A program made the position numbers and the translations under genes. The notes below the pieces were generated by a model. That model saw only the letters and a list, made by a program, of their open reading frames with translations, did no database searches and was not told the DNA's origin. A stretch of 16,000 nucleotides of DNA. Source: Bacillota bacterium (GTDB taxonomy: Bacteria > Bacillota > Clostridia > Clostridiales > Clostridiaceae). The stretch covers positions 1 through 16,000 of the forward strand of contig JAEZKY010000308.1 of the NCBI GenBank assembly GCA_023435985.1. Reading direction: 5' to 3'. Of the stretch, positions 1-8,773 are shown piece by piece (the first letter of the stretch is position 1; each line of letters starts with the position of its first letter).

Positions 1-734
1 GACATACACCTTGGATGTATTTTTTTAGAGATAGAGAAAGAATACTTGATTTATTTGAGATGGTTTGCGGCTCTAGAATGACTACAAATTATATGCGCAT
101 AGGTGGAGTAAGCTATGATCTGCCTGAAGAATTTATTCCAAGCTTAAAAAGTTTTCTTGATGATATGGATAATAACTTTTTGGAATATGAGCGAATCATT
201 ACTGGTAATGAAATTTTTATAGCTAGAACAAAAAATGTTGGAATAATTCATGGGGAAAGAGCATTGTCTTATGGTTTTACAGGTCCAAACCTTAGGGCAT
301 CAGGTATAGACTGGGATTTAAGACGTGATGCACCTTATGGCATTTATAATCGTTTTAAGTTTAAAGTAATTGTTGGGAAAAACGGTGATTGTTATGACAG
401 ATGGTTAATGCGTATTGGAGAAATGGAAGAGAGCGTAAAAATAATTAAGCAGGCATTAGAACAAATTCCGGAGGAGGGATCAGTTTTAGCTAAAACTCCA
501 AGACTGATAAAACCTCAAGAGGGAGATATTTATCACCAAATTGAAGGTTCAAAAGGTATTCTAGGTTATTATTTGGTGAGCGATGGAGGGGATAAACCTT
601 ATAGACTGCACATTCATGGGCCATCTTTTATTAATATTGGTGCTTTCCCTGAAATGACAATAGGTGGCACAATTCAGGATGCAGTTGCGATACTAGCATC
701 ACTTGATCCTATATTAGGGGAAATTGACAGATAG
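1..734 (+). CDS. nuoD: NADH-quinone oxidoreductase subunit D (49-kDa subunit), 5' end outside window
   Basis: This is the C-terminal 243 residues of NuoD, the peripheral-arm subunit that lines the quinone site of complex I and is related to the large subunit of [NiFe] hydrogenases. The open frame runs from base 3 without a start, and the first residues (HTPWMYFFRDRERILDLFE) match the family's internal conserved stretch before the RM..NY.RIGG motif, so the gene begins upstream of the window. The C-terminus (LGEIDR) is the standard family ending. The quinone-site His and Tyr of the N-terminal half are not in view. It is followed after 14 bases by nuoH on the same strand, so it is part of the nuo operon. 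The ATG at base 15 is internal and not the real start. Confidence 0.95.
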   Translation, partial: HTPWMYFFRDRERILDLFEMVCGSRMTTNYMRIGGVSYDLPEEFIPSLKSFLDDMDNNFLEYERIITGNEIFIARTKNVGIIHGERALSYGFTGPNLRASGIDWDLRRDAPYGIYNRFKFKVIVGKNGDCYDRWLMRIGEMEESVKIIKQALEQIPEEGSVLAKTPRLIKPQEGDIYHQIEGSKGILGYYLVSDGGDKPYRLHIHGPSFINIGAFPEMTIGGTIQDAVAILASLDPILGEIDR

Positions 735-748
735 TTTGGGAGGTAAAA

Positions 749-1783
749 ATGGAAAATATATTTGTAAATATATCAACATGGATTAATGAATTAGTTTTAT
801 CATTAGGGATACCAAATTTTGTAATGAATATTATCATGAGCGTAATTTATTTTATTGCGATTAATGTATTTGTATTATTAAATGCTATGTATCTGATTTA
901 TTTAGAAAGGAAATTTTGTGGTTATCTGCAACAGCGTCTTGGACCAAATAGATTTGGACCAAGAGGGATATTTCAGAGTGTTGCAGATGTCGTTAAGCTC
1001 TTAGGTAAAGAAGATATCATCCCAGAGAAAACTGATAAATTAGTTTTTGTAATGGCATCTTTATTAGTTATGGTTCCCGCCTTATTAATTTATGCAGTTC
1101 TACCTTTTGGTAAAAATATGATTGCAGTAAATTTAAATCTAGGATTGCTTTATTTTTTAGCTATATCTGGAACTTCTTCTATACCTATTTTAATGGCGGG
1201 ATGGGGATCTAATAATAAGTACTCACTTTTAGGTGGAATGAGAGTAGTTGCCCAAATGATAAGTTATGAAATTCCTATGATTTTTTCACTTCTTGGGGTA
1301 ATTATGATAAGCGGTTCCTTAAACTTAACTGAAATTACCGCAGCGCAAAATAAAGTGTGGTTTATTTTTTTACAGCCTATTGCGTTCATTATTTATCTTG
1401 TCGCTGCCACAGCAGAGTTAAATAGAGCACCATTTGATCTAGCAGAGGGAGAGCAGGAGATCGTAGCTGGGCCGTTTACAGAATATAGCGGAATGAGATA
1501 TGCACTTTTTTATCTTGCAGAATACACTAATATGTTTGCTATTTCAGCTCTTACAGTTATTTTGTTTTTAGGGGGAGCCAGCGGCCCTATATTACCTTCG
1601 TGGATTTGGTTCATTTTAAAAACTTATTTAGTAATTCTACTGCTTATGCTTGTTCGATGGACTTTTCCTAGAATTAGATTGGATCATATGATGTCTTTAA
1701 ATTGGAAATATCTTATTCCTATTTCTTTGATGAATATTTTATTAACAGGAATAGGCATTAAAATATTTCAATTAGTTAGTTAA
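749..1783 (+). CDS. nuoH: NADH-quinone oxidoreductase subunit H
   Basis: NuoH is the membrane subunit (344 residues, normal family length) that joins the peripheral arm to the membrane arm and forms the mouth of the quinone cavity. The family signature is clear around residues 223-250: NRAPFDL followed by a Glu-rich loop (EGEQE) and EYSGMRYALFYLAEY. An early conserved loop, ERKFCGYLQQRLGPNRFGP, is also present near residue 52. About eight hydrophobic segments are visible. A GGGAGG site at 739-744 precedes the ATG. The loop reads LAEGEQE rather than the LPEAESE form common in NADH-linked enzymes, a minor variation. It directly follows nuoD, with no nuoE, nuoF or nuoG between them. Confidence 0.97.
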   Translation: MENIFVNISTWINELVLSLGIPNFVMNIIMSVIYFIAINVFVLLNAMYLIYLERKFCGYLQQRLGPNRFGPRGIFQSVADVVKLLGKEDIIPEKTDKLVFVMASLLVMVPALLIYAVLPFGKNMIAVNLNLGLLYFLAISGTSSIPILMAGWGSNNKYSLLGGMRVVAQMISYEIPMIFSLLGVIMISGSLNLTEITAAQNKVWFIFLQPIAFIIYLVAATAELNRAPFDLAEGEQEIVAGPFTEYSGMRYALFYLAEYTNMFAISALTVILFLGGASGPILPSWIWFILKTYLVILLLMLVRWTFPRIRLDHMMSLNWKYLIPISLMNILLTGIGIKIFQLVS

Positions 1784-1795
1784 GAGGTGAATTTA

Positions 1796-2188
1796 ATGTT
1801 TGGTAAAGGATTAATAAATGGTCTTAGAGTAACTCTTGGGCATTTATTTGAAAAAAATATTACTCAGCAGTATCCAGAAGAAAATCCAAATCTTCCACCA
1901 CGTTCTCGTTGTTCTTTTAAACTGGATTCAGAAAAATGTATTTCATGCAGAATTTGTGCTTTGAGCTGCCCAAATAGAGTTATTAATATAGAAAGTTATA
2001 AAGATGAAAATAATAAAAAGCATTTAAGTAAATATGAAATGAAATTAGAGTATTGTCTTTTTTGTGGACTCTGCGTTGAAAGCTGTCCAAGGAAGGCTCT
2101 GCAGGTAACTTCGGACTTTGAATTAAGTGCTTATAATAGAGCTAAAACTAAGTTAACACTTTTTAGTGATAAGGAGGAATTACTATGA
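1796..2188 (+). CDS. nuoI: NADH-quinone oxidoreductase subunit I, 8Fe ferredoxin-type
   Basis: NuoI carries the two [4Fe-4S] clusters (N6a and N6b) that pass electrons towards the quinone-reducing cluster in NuoB. Both CxxCxxCxxxCP motifs are intact: Cys48, 51, 54, 58 and Cys87, 90, 93, 97. I place the start at the ATG at 1796 because GAGGTG at 1784-1789 stands 6 bases before it as a ribosome binding site. The in-frame GTG at 1787 would lie inside that site. The resulting 130-residue protein is shorter than the roughly 180 residues of E. coli NuoI but resembles the compact forms in other Firmicutes. Its stop overlaps the nuoJ start (ATGA), suggesting coupled translation. Confidence 0.95.
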   Translation: MFGKGLINGLRVTLGHLFEKNITQQYPEENPNLPPRSRCSFKLDSEKCISCRICALSCPNRVINIESYKDENNKKHLSKYEMKLEYCLFCGLCVESCPRKALQVTSDFELSAYNRAKTKLTLFSDKEELL

Positions 2189-2676
2189 TTTCAGCTTACG
2201 TTTTTTGGCCAATAGCATTTTTAATTATAGCTTGTGCTATAGGCGTCGTTCATTCGAAAAATATTATCCATAGTGCTTTAGCTATGATTTTAACATTTAT
2301 AGGTATCGCAGTAGTTTTCATCTTACTTGAAGCTGATTTTCTAGCGTTAACACAAATTTTAGTTTATGCGGGAGCTATTTCAATCTTAATTGTATTTGCT
2401 ATAATGCTTACTCGAAAAAGTGATATGAAAAACAGTAATCCCTTTAATAAATTAAGATGGACAGGTTTAGTATTTTGCTTAGGATTTTTCACAATTATTA
2501 CTCGTTTAATTTTAGTTAGTAAATTTACTTATAAGAATTTAAGTATAGAAAATACCATTAGTGCTATTGCAGACGGATTCTTTGGAAATTATATGATTCC
2601 ATTTGAAGTCTCTGCATTACTTCTATTAATAGCCTTGGTAGGCGCTATTATTTTAGCAAAAGGAGTGAAAAATTAA
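2185..2676 (+). CDS. nuoJ: NADH-quinone oxidoreductase subunit J
   Basis: NuoJ (163 residues) is a hydrophobic subunit of the membrane arm with about five transmembrane helices, packed against NuoA and NuoK near the start of the proton path. The most conserved segment of the family is seen around residues 53-76: EADFLALTQ followed by ILVYAGAISILIVFAIML. The start ATG overlaps the nuoI stop by four bases, and a strong AAGGAGG at 2171-2177 lies inside the end of nuoI. nuoK begins immediately after its stop codon. Identification rests on that motif, the length and the fixed order I-J-K. Confidence 0.94.
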   Translation: MISAYVFWPIAFLIIACAIGVVHSKNIIHSALAMILTFIGIAVVFILLEADFLALTQILVYAGAISILIVFAIMLTRKSDMKNSNPFNKLRWTGLVFCLGFFTIITRLILVSKFTYKNLSIENTISAIADGFFGNYMIPFEVSALLLLIALVGAIILAKGVKN

Positions 2677-2985
2677 ATGGTTGGTTTAGAAGGTTATTTA
2701 ATACTAGCAGCGGCTTTATTTTGTATTGGTCTTTACGGAGCTTTTGCTAAAAGAAATGTTATCAGTGTATTAATGTCAATAGAAATCATGATGAATGCAG
2801 TCAATATTAATTTAGTAGCTTTTAATAGATTTTTAGCGCCAGAAAAGGTTACAGGACACCTTTTTGCAATATTTGTTATTGTAGTTGCAGCAGCTGAAAT
2901 TGCTGTAGGCTTAGCTATTATATTAAATATTTATCGCAGTCATACTACATCTAATGTAGAAGATTTCAATATTTTAAAATGGTAG
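2677..2985 (+). CDS. nuoK: NADH-quinone oxidoreductase subunit K
   Basis: NuoK (102 residues, usual length about 100) is a three-helix membrane subunit related to MrpC/MnhC. Two membrane-buried glutamates needed for proton transfer in the family are present: Glu36 in MSIEIMMNAVNINLVAF and Glu74 in VVAAAEIAVGLAI. The ATG follows the nuoJ TAA with no gap, and AGGAG at 2661-2665 inside nuoJ serves as the ribosome binding site. Its last codons overlap the region that serves nuoL initiation. Confidence 0.96.
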   Translation: MVGLEGYLILAAALFCIGLYGAFAKRNVISVLMSIEIMMNAVNINLVAFNRFLAPEKVTGHLFAIFVIVVAAAEIAVGLAIILNIYRSHTTSNVEDFNILKW

Positions 2986-2993
2986 GTGTTATG

Positions 2994-4847
2994 ATGAGAT
3001 TTATAGATTTAGCGTGGATGATTCCCACATTTCCTGCAATTGCATTTATACTTATTGCTTTTATTACAAAAAAATCTAAAGGTACTAGTTCAGCAGTTGC
3101 AATAGTTGGGATGGTTCTTTCTTTTATATTTTCTTTAGGCATTATTTATGAGGTTATTGCTTCAAAAGTCAGTATTAATCAGCCTATTGAATATGCTGTT
3201 TCCTGGCTCTCGGTTCCAATTAAGATTGAAGCTGGAGTGCTAGTTGATCCACTTACAGCAATTATGCTCTTAATTGTAACTTTTATAGGTTTATTGGTTG
3301 AGATATACTCGTTAGGTTACATGAAAGGAGAGCAAGGTTTTTCTAGATTCTTTGCAAATTTATCTCTATTTAGCAGTTCAATGCTCGGACTCGTAATTTC
3401 CAATAATTATTTTCAAATGTTTTTTTTCTGGGAACTTGTAGGTTTATGTTCTTACCTTTTAATTGGTTTTTACTATGAAAGGCCTTCAGCTGTAAAAGCT
3501 AATAAGAAAGCATTTGTAGCTAACAGAATTGGAGATTTTGGATTTTTAGTTGGAATGCTTTGCCTTTTCATGGCCTTTGGAACTTTTAATTTTAGAGAAC
3601 TGGCTGCTAATATTCCAGCATATAAAGATGTTGCTTATTTAATTATAATAGCATTATTGATCTTTGCAGGACCAGTAGCAAAGTCAGCTCAATTTCCACT
3701 TCATGTTTGGCTTCCAGATGCTATGGAAGGACCAACACCAGTAAGTGCTTTAATACATGCAGCGACAATGGTTGCAGCTGGTGTATATCTTTTAGCACGT
3801 GGCTATATTTTATTTTCTTCATTACAAGAAGTAAGCTTAGTAATTGCGTATACTGGAGGAATAACTGCATTTATGGCAGGAACTATTGCAATAGTTCAAA
3901 GAGATTTAAAAAGAATTTTAGCTTTTTCAACCATGAGCCAGCTAGGGTATATGGTTATGGCAATGGGAGTGGGTGGATTTACTTCTGGAATGTTCCATCT
4001 TACAAGCCACGCATTTTTTAAAGCGTTATTATTCCTAGGAGCTGGAAGTATTATTCACGCTATTGGTGTGCAGGATATTTTTAAAATGGGCGGCTTAATT
4101 AAAAAGATGAAGCTTGTAAGCATAACTTTTATAATTGCATCTCTATCATTAGCTGGAATTCCACCGTTATCAGGCTTTTTCAGTAAAGATGAAATTTTAA
4201 CAGTAACTTATGAACATGGATATATATTTTTATATTATTTAGGTTTGCTTACAGCGTTTTTAACAGCATTTTATATGGCTCGTTTAGTTTTTATAGTATT
4301 CTTTGGCGAGGAAAGAGAAAAACATTCTGTCCATAGAATTCCTTGGTGTATGACTATGCCATTAATCATATTATCAGTTTTTTCAGTAGCTTATGGTTTT
4401 ATAAATGAAATATTTGCTTCATATATATACTTTCAAACACCTCAAATTCCTGAGGCAAATTTAATGGTTATGGGCGAATCAGTAGCAGCGGCATCTGGAG
4501 GAATACTACTCGGATGGCTTATCTATGGTAAGAAAGTAATATCAAGTGAAGTTCTAAGCACGAAGTTTAGAACTATACATCAATTTCTTTTTAATCAATA
4601 TTATTTAAATGAACTTTACCACTTAGTATATGAAAAAGTAATTTTAAATATATCTCATTTATTTAATTGGTGTGATCGTAATATAGTAGATGGAATTTTT
4701 GATAATACTACTTCTTTGATAAGTAGAACGGGAGCTAAACTTAGACTTATTCATTCAGGACGGGTGCAAAACTATGCTTTGATTTTTTTCATTGCAATTG
4801 CTTTAATAATTCTTTGGCTCGCAGCACCAATTTTAGGAGGGATATAG
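2994..4847 (+). CDS. nuoL: NADH-quinone oxidoreductase subunit L, antiporter-like
   Basis: NuoL is the outermost antiporter-like proton-pumping subunit. This protein has about 617 residues, normal for the family, with many transmembrane helices. The signature FPLHVWLPDAMEGPTPVSAL and the following IHAATMVAAGVYLLAR stand near residues 230-262. The C-terminus carries the long lateral-helix region and ends GRVQNYALIFF... as in family members. Three in-frame ATGs (2979, 2991, 2994) are possible. I prefer 2994 because AGGTG at 2984-2988 lies 5 bases ahead of it, whereas 2979 has no site. The gene is eight bases beyond nuoK and abuts nuoM. The choice of start is uncertain; the identity is not. Confidence 0.95.
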   Translation: MRFIDLAWMIPTFPAIAFILIAFITKKSKGTSSAVAIVGMVLSFIFSLGIIYEVIASKVSINQPIEYAVSWLSVPIKIEAGVLVDPLTAIMLLIVTFIGLLVEIYSLGYMKGEQGFSRFFANLSLFSSSMLGLVISNNYFQMFFFWELVGLCSYLLIGFYYERPSAVKANKKAFVANRIGDFGFLVGMLCLFMAFGTFNFRELAANIPAYKDVAYLIIIALLIFAGPVAKSAQFPLHVWLPDAMEGPTPVSALIHAATMVAAGVYLLARGYILFSSLQEVSLVIAYTGGITAFMAGTIAIVQRDLKRILAFSTMSQLGYMVMAMGVGGFTSGMFHLTSHAFFKALLFLGAGSIIHAIGVQDIFKMGGLIKKMKLVSITFIIASLSLAGIPPLSGFFSKDEILTVTYEHGYIFLYYLGLLTAFLTAFYMARLVFIVFFGEEREKHSVHRIPWCMTMPLIILSVFSVAYGFINEIFASYIYFQTPQIPEANLMVMGESVAAASGGILLGWLIYGKKVISSEVLSTKFRTIHQFLFNQYYLNELYHLVYEKVILNISHLFNWCDRNIVDGIFDNTTSLISRTGAKLRLIHSGRVQNYALIFFIAIALIILWLAAPILGGI

Positions 4848-6371
4848 ATGGAATTTCCGATATTAACGTCAATACTATTAGCACCAATTTTGGGTATTCT
4901 TATAATACTTTTTTTCCCAGCTACTAAGGAAAAGGAAATAAAAGTAACAGCATCAATTGTTACTTTTATTTCACTCTTACTTTCCATTATAGCTTTTGCA
5001 ACTTACAATAAGTCAATAGGAGGGCTTCAATTTCAAGAAACTTATTCTTGGATACCTGCATTTGGAATTAATTATTCTGTAGGGGCGGATGGTTTAAGCA
5101 TACCTTTAATATTGCTTACTGCTATTATTATTTTTGCAGGTGTTTTTTCATCATGGAAAATGGAAAAAAGAATAAAGGAATTTTTTATATTCCTACTTTT
5201 ACTAGTTGCAGGTGTTTTTGGAGTATTTATTTCAAGAGATTTATTTTTCTTTTACCTATTTTTTGAAATAGCCGTTATTCCAATGTATATATTAATTGGG
5301 GTATGGGGAAGTACAAGAAAAGATTATGCTGCAATGAAGTTAACTTTGTATTTATTAGTAGGTAGTGCATTTATCCTAATTGGAATTATTGCAACCTTCA
5401 TATATGCTAATAAATTAGGAATAAGGAGTTTTGATATACAAACCCTTAGTAATATTAAATATAGTCCAAGTTTTCAAAAATTTGCTTTTTTCTTAATGTT
5501 AATTGGTTTTGGGATATTAGTACCTATGTGGCCTTTTCATACATGGTCTCCAGACGGTCACGTGGCTGCGCCAACAGCCGTAAGCATGCTTCATGCTGGA
5601 GTCTTGATGAAATTAGGTGGTTATGGAATTATCCGTGCAGGAGTGTTTTTATTTCCAGAAGGCGCAAAATATTGGGCTCCTTTAATTGCAGTACTATCAA
5701 TAGCTAATATAGTATATGGAGCTATGGTTGCTATGGCTCAAAAGGATTTAAAATTTGTAATTGGGTATTCTAGTGTAAGTCATATGGGGTATGTGCTACT
5801 CGGAATTGCTTCATTAAACTTCGAAGGAATAGATGGAGCTGTAGCTCAGATGTTTGCTCATGGTATTATGACTGCATTATTCTTTACTTTAATAGGAAAT
5901 ATTTATAATCAGGCTCATACAAGAGAAATTGCTCGATTTGGAGGCTTAATACATCAAATGCCAAGGGTAGCTATTGGTTTTATAATAGCTGGTTTTGCAT
6001 CATTAGGATTACCAGGATTTAATAACTTTGTTGCAGAATTTCTAATATTTTTAGGATCTCACGATGAACCAAGAAAACTATTTTCAATAATACCCTTTAA
6101 AGCAATTTCAATACTAGCCATTCTAGGAATTGTTATTACTGCTGCCTATATATTAAAGGTAGTTCAAAGCACCTTCTTTGGTCCAAGAAAAGAAGAATGG
6201 GATCACTTAGAGGATGCAAAAGGAGTTGAAATGATACCTATAGTGATGCTTGCAGGTGTATTAATATTTTTCGGTTTATTCCCATCACCACTAATTGATC
6301 TTATTCACAGTGGAGTAATGTCACTTATGGGTAAGATATCAGACATAGGAATGATAATGGGAGGATTTTAA
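4848..6371 (+). CDS. nuoM: NADH-quinone oxidoreductase subunit M, antiporter-like
   Basis: NuoM (507 residues) is the middle of the three antiporter-like proton-pumping subunits. The family signature appears at about residues 228-262: MWPFHTWSPDGHVAAPTAVS then MLHAGVLMKLGGYGIIR. A conserved FYLFFEIAVIPMYILIG segment with its buried Glu is near residue 140. The ATG follows the nuoL TAG directly, and AGGAGGG (4835-4841) in the end of nuoL is the binding site. The signature reads SPDGHVAAPT where most NuoM proteins have LPDAHVEAPT, so the acidic residue next to the proline is replaced by Ala. This is a visible variation but not evidence of loss of function. Confidence 0.95.
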   Translation: MEFPILTSILLAPILGILIILFFPATKEKEIKVTASIVTFISLLLSIIAFATYNKSIGGLQFQETYSWIPAFGINYSVGADGLSIPLILLTAIIIFAGVFSSWKMEKRIKEFFIFLLLLVAGVFGVFISRDLFFFYLFFEIAVIPMYILIGVWGSTRKDYAAMKLTLYLLVGSAFILIGIIATFIYANKLGIRSFDIQTLSNIKYSPSFQKFAFFLMLIGFGILVPMWPFHTWSPDGHVAAPTAVSMLHAGVLMKLGGYGIIRAGVFLFPEGAKYWAPLIAVLSIANIVYGAMVAMAQKDLKFVIGYSSVSHMGYVLLGIASLNFEGIDGAVAQMFAHGIMTALFFTLIGNIYNQAHTREIARFGGLIHQMPRVAIGFIIAGFASLGLPGFNNFVAEFLIFLGSHDEPRKLFSIIPFKAISILAILGIVITAAYILKVVQSTFFGPRKEEWDHLEDAKGVEMIPIVMLAGVLIFFGLFPSPLIDLIHSGVMSLMGKISDIGMIMGGF

Positions 6372-6373
6372 TT

Positions 6374-7777
6374 ATGAGTTATATAGTTGAACTTTTAACT
6401 GCAGCTTTATGTCTTGTACTTTTGGTAGCAAGTTTATCCATACCAAAGTACAAAGAAAAGCTTGGTTTATTTACAGGAATTTGTCTTTTGATAATTTTAG
6501 TGATTTCTTTCTTTAATGGAGGAAATGTACAAACTTTACTTAATGGAGCTTATATTAATGATTCCTTTAGTAATTTTTTTAAACAGTTATTTTTAATAGC
6601 TGCTATTTTAACAGTATTAATTTCTAAAGATCATTTAGTTTCTAAACAGGGTGAGTTTTACGCCTTAATTGTTTCAGCACTACTTGGAATGATGATTATG
6701 GTATCTTCTGGAGAACTCATAGCCATATATGTAGGATTAGAATTAATGACCATATCCTTTTGTGTTCTAATTGCTTATAAGGGCGATGCAAAGTCAAAGG
6801 AGGCAAGTTTAAAGTATATCATTTTAGGTGCAATGTCTTCAGCAATTTTCTTATACGGATTAAGTTTAATATATGGCATAGCACAAACTACAGTTATCAA
6901 GGAAATAGCAGAAGTATTAGGAACAGGAAGCGCTTCACCATTAGAAATACTAGGTATGATATTTTTAATTGCAGGTTTTGCTTTTAAAATTGCTATTGTT
7001 CCTTTTCATATGTGGGCGCCAGATATTTATGAGGGAGCACCTACTTCAATTACAGTATTTTTAGCAGTAGCATCTAAAGTAGCAGGTCTAGCAGTTTTAT
7101 TAAGACTATTTATGACTGGGATGCCATCTGTGTCTAACTATTGGATTGAGCTAATAGTTGTTTTATGTGTTATAACTTTAGTGCTTGGAAATCTAGTTGC
7201 TATTCCTCAAACTAATATTAAGAGATTGCTTGCATACTCAAGCATTTCCCAAGCAGGTTATTTTTTACTTGGGATTATTGCAAACTCGAGTCTTGGTGTA
7301 GCATCAATTATGCTTTATAGTTTGTTTTATTTGTTTGCAAACATGGGGGCTTTTGGGGTTGTAATTGCAGTATCAAAGGCAACAGGCAGCGATGAAATCA
7401 AAGATTATGCTTATTTATCAAAAAGATCACCTTTTCTTTCAGCTGTTATGCTTATTTCATTGTTATCTTTAGCAGGAATTCCACCATTAGCCGGATTTAT
7501 AGGTAAGTTCTATTTATTCTTATCCATAATAGAAAAAGGAGAGTTATGGTTAGCATTTTTAAGTATTGGAATGAGTGTAGTATCAGTATACTATTATCTT
7601 AAAGTTGTTAAAGTAATGTACTTTGGAGAAAGTTCTGATAAACTTGAGCCTATTTCGGTTTCTATAAGTACGAAATTAGCATTAACCATATCAATGATAG
7701 CTCTTGTTATATTCGGAATTTATCCAAATCAAATGATAAACATAGTTTTATCAGTATCGAATGCATTCTTATATTAA
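6374..7777 (+). CDS. nuoN: NADH-quinone oxidoreductase subunit N, antiporter-like
   Basis: NuoN (467 residues) is the antiporter-like subunit nearest the peripheral arm and is the last gene of the operon. The signature VPFHMWAPDIYEGAPTSIT followed by VFLAVASKVAG is at about residues 206-236, and the second half carries SLAGIPPLAGFIGKFYLF, also typical. GGGAGG at 6359-6364, inside the end of nuoM, is the ribosome binding site, 9 bases before the ATG. No further gene follows within 312 bases, and a large hairpin lies 38 bases past the stop, so the operon ends here. Confidence 0.96.
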   Translation: MSYIVELLTAALCLVLLVASLSIPKYKEKLGLFTGICLLIILVISFFNGGNVQTLLNGAYINDSFSNFFKQLFLIAAILTVLISKDHLVSKQGEFYALIVSALLGMMIMVSSGELIAIYVGLELMTISFCVLIAYKGDAKSKEASLKYIILGAMSSAIFLYGLSLIYGIAQTTVIKEIAEVLGTGSASPLEILGMIFLIAGFAFKIAIVPFHMWAPDIYEGAPTSITVFLAVASKVAGLAVLLRLFMTGMPSVSNYWIELIVVLCVITLVLGNLVAIPQTNIKRLLAYSSISQAGYFLLGIIANSSLGVASIMLYSLFYLFANMGAFGVVIAVSKATGSDEIKDYAYLSKRSPFLSAVMLISLLSLAGIPPLAGFIGKFYLFLSIIEKGELWLAFLSIGMSVVSVYYYLKVVKVMYFGESSDKLEPISVSISTKLALTISMIALVIFGIYPNQMINIVLSVSNAFLY

Positions 7778-7814
7778 TCTCAGAGTATCTAATATTAAAT
7801 TTATTTTACATGAA

Positions 7815-7861
7815 TAAACCATGCATATAAGAGATTTACATCTCAATTTATGCATGGTTTA
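7815..7861. terminator. Hairpin terminator after nuoN
   Basis: A 13-bp perfect outer stem (7815-7827 with 7849-7861, containing AAACCATGCATA) encloses a second 5-bp stem (GAGAT 7831-7835 with ATCTC 7840-7844) with a 4-base loop. It is followed by AAGTTTTAT, so the T-run is short. It lies just past the last nuo gene and most likely ends the operon transcript. The nearly symmetric structure could act in either direction. Confidence 0.7.
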
Positions 7862-7920
7862 AAGTTTTATATGATTATAACTATTTGTAAAAGGTAGTGC
7901 TATATATGAAATTCTAACTT

Positions 7921-7953
7921 CTACATATAAAATTCATAACTTTATGCTAAAAT
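7921..7953 (+). promoter_or_regulatory. Promoter with 11-bp direct-repeat box, upstream of the response regulator gene
   Basis: Two adjacent 11-bp units, CTACATATAAA (7921-7931) and ATTCATAACTT (7932-7942), precede a -10 box TAAAAT (7948-7953). From the end of the second core (ATTCATAA, 7939) to the -10 there are 8 bases, the same as at three other promoters in this window (10246-10289, 12290-12322, 13017-13049). No -35 TTGACA is seen, so the repeats take its place. Transcription would begin near 7960, leaving a leader of about 130 bases. This is the most diverged of the four boxes. It suggests autoregulation of the two-component system. Confidence 0.6.
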
Positions 7954-8041
7954 ACTAAATATATTAATAAATAATATTTTATAAATAAATTGATGATGTT
8001 TTTTTGTATAGTTAAATATTTAAGTTTATATATACGATGTA

Positions 8042-8070
8042 TATAGGATTTTTAAATAGAGAATCCTATA
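8042..8070. promoter_or_regulatory. Inverted repeat in the leader of the response regulator gene
   Basis: TATAGGATT (8042-8050) and AATCCTATA (8062-8070) form a perfect 9-bp inverted repeat around an 11-base loop, ending 19 bases before the start codon. A smaller overlapping inverted repeat, TATATAC (8029-8035) with GTATATA (8039-8045), lies just upstream. It could be an RNA hairpin in the leader, an attenuator or an operator. There is no T-run after it, so a terminator is unlikely. Function is unknown. Confidence 0.4.
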
Positions 8071-8089
8071 AATAGTATGGGGGTATGTT

Positions 8090-8773
8090 ATGAGTAATAT
8101 TTTAATAGTAGAAGACGAAAAGAGTGTATCGGAAATTTTAAAAGCATACTTAGAGAAAGAAGGCTATGGAGTTTATTTAACTGAAAATGGTCTAGATGGA
8201 ATTGAGGTTTTCAGAAAAGAAAAAATTGATCTTGTAATATTAGATTTAATGCTTCCGGACATTGAAGGCGAGGAAGTTTGCAAAATTTTAAGGAGAATAT
8301 CTGATGTATATATTTTTATGCTAACCGCTAAAAGTACCTTAAGTGATAAGATAGAAGGCTTAAATATTGGAGCAGATGAGTACTTAACAAAACCATTAAG
8401 CCCAAGAGAGCTTACTGCACGGGTAAATGCTTTATTTAGAAGAGTGGGAGAGAAGCATGATAACATTCTTTCTTTTAACAATGATAAGCTAATTATTGAT
8501 AATGATAGGAGAGTAATTAAAGTAAATGGAGAAGAAATCAGTTTAACACCTAACGAATTTGATATATTATGTGTGTTAGCATCAAATAAAGGAAAAGTAT
8601 TTTCACGGGAAGCAATAATAGAAAGGGCTTTTGGAATTGATTTTGATGGTTCAGATAGAATTATAGATGTTCATATTAAAAATTTACGTAAAAAAATTGA
8701 AGAGGATAGCAAGTCGCCGATATACATACTTACTGTAACCAAAATCGGTTATAAGTTTGGTGATGACGTATGA
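8090..8773 (+). CDS. OmpR/PhoB-family response regulator
   Basis: This is a cytoplasmic DNA-binding response regulator of 227 residues, normal for the family. The receiver domain (residues 1-118) has the acidic pocket Glu8/Asp9, the phosphorylation site Asp52 (VILDLMLPD), Thr79, Tyr98 and Lys101 (TKP). The C-terminal winged helix (about 128-226) shows LTPNEFDILCVLASNKGKVF and the recognition-helix region DVHIKNLRKKIEED. The ribosome binding site is a weak GGGGG at 8079-8083. Its stop overlaps the start of the kinase gene (ATGA), so the two are a cognate pair. I infer that it binds the 11-bp direct repeats in front of its own gene and three downstream units, because this family typically binds tandem direct repeats with that spacing. 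The signal is not shown by the sequence. Confidence 0.95.
   Translation: MSNILIVEDEKSVSEILKAYLEKEGYGVYLTENGLDGIEVFRKEKIDLVILDLMLPDIEGEEVCKILRRISDVYIFMLTAKSTLSDKIEGLNIGADEYLTKPLSPRELTARVNALFRRVGEKHDNILSFNNDKLIIDNDRRVIKVNGEEISLTPNEFDILCVLASNKGKVFSREAIIERAFGIDFDGSDRIIDVHIKNLRKKIEEDSKSPIYILTVTKIGYKFGDDV

Noticed and set aside
3707..4021. Open frame inside nuoL in another phase, rich in Cys, Ser and Asn
   Set aside because: It lies wholly within nuoL, has no ribosome binding site, and has an implausible composition. It is a shadow frame.
7990..8017. TTGATG and TTAAAT as a promoter for the response regulator gene
   Set aside because: Both boxes match weakly. The repeat-bearing promoter at 7921-7953 fits three other sites exactly and is preferred.
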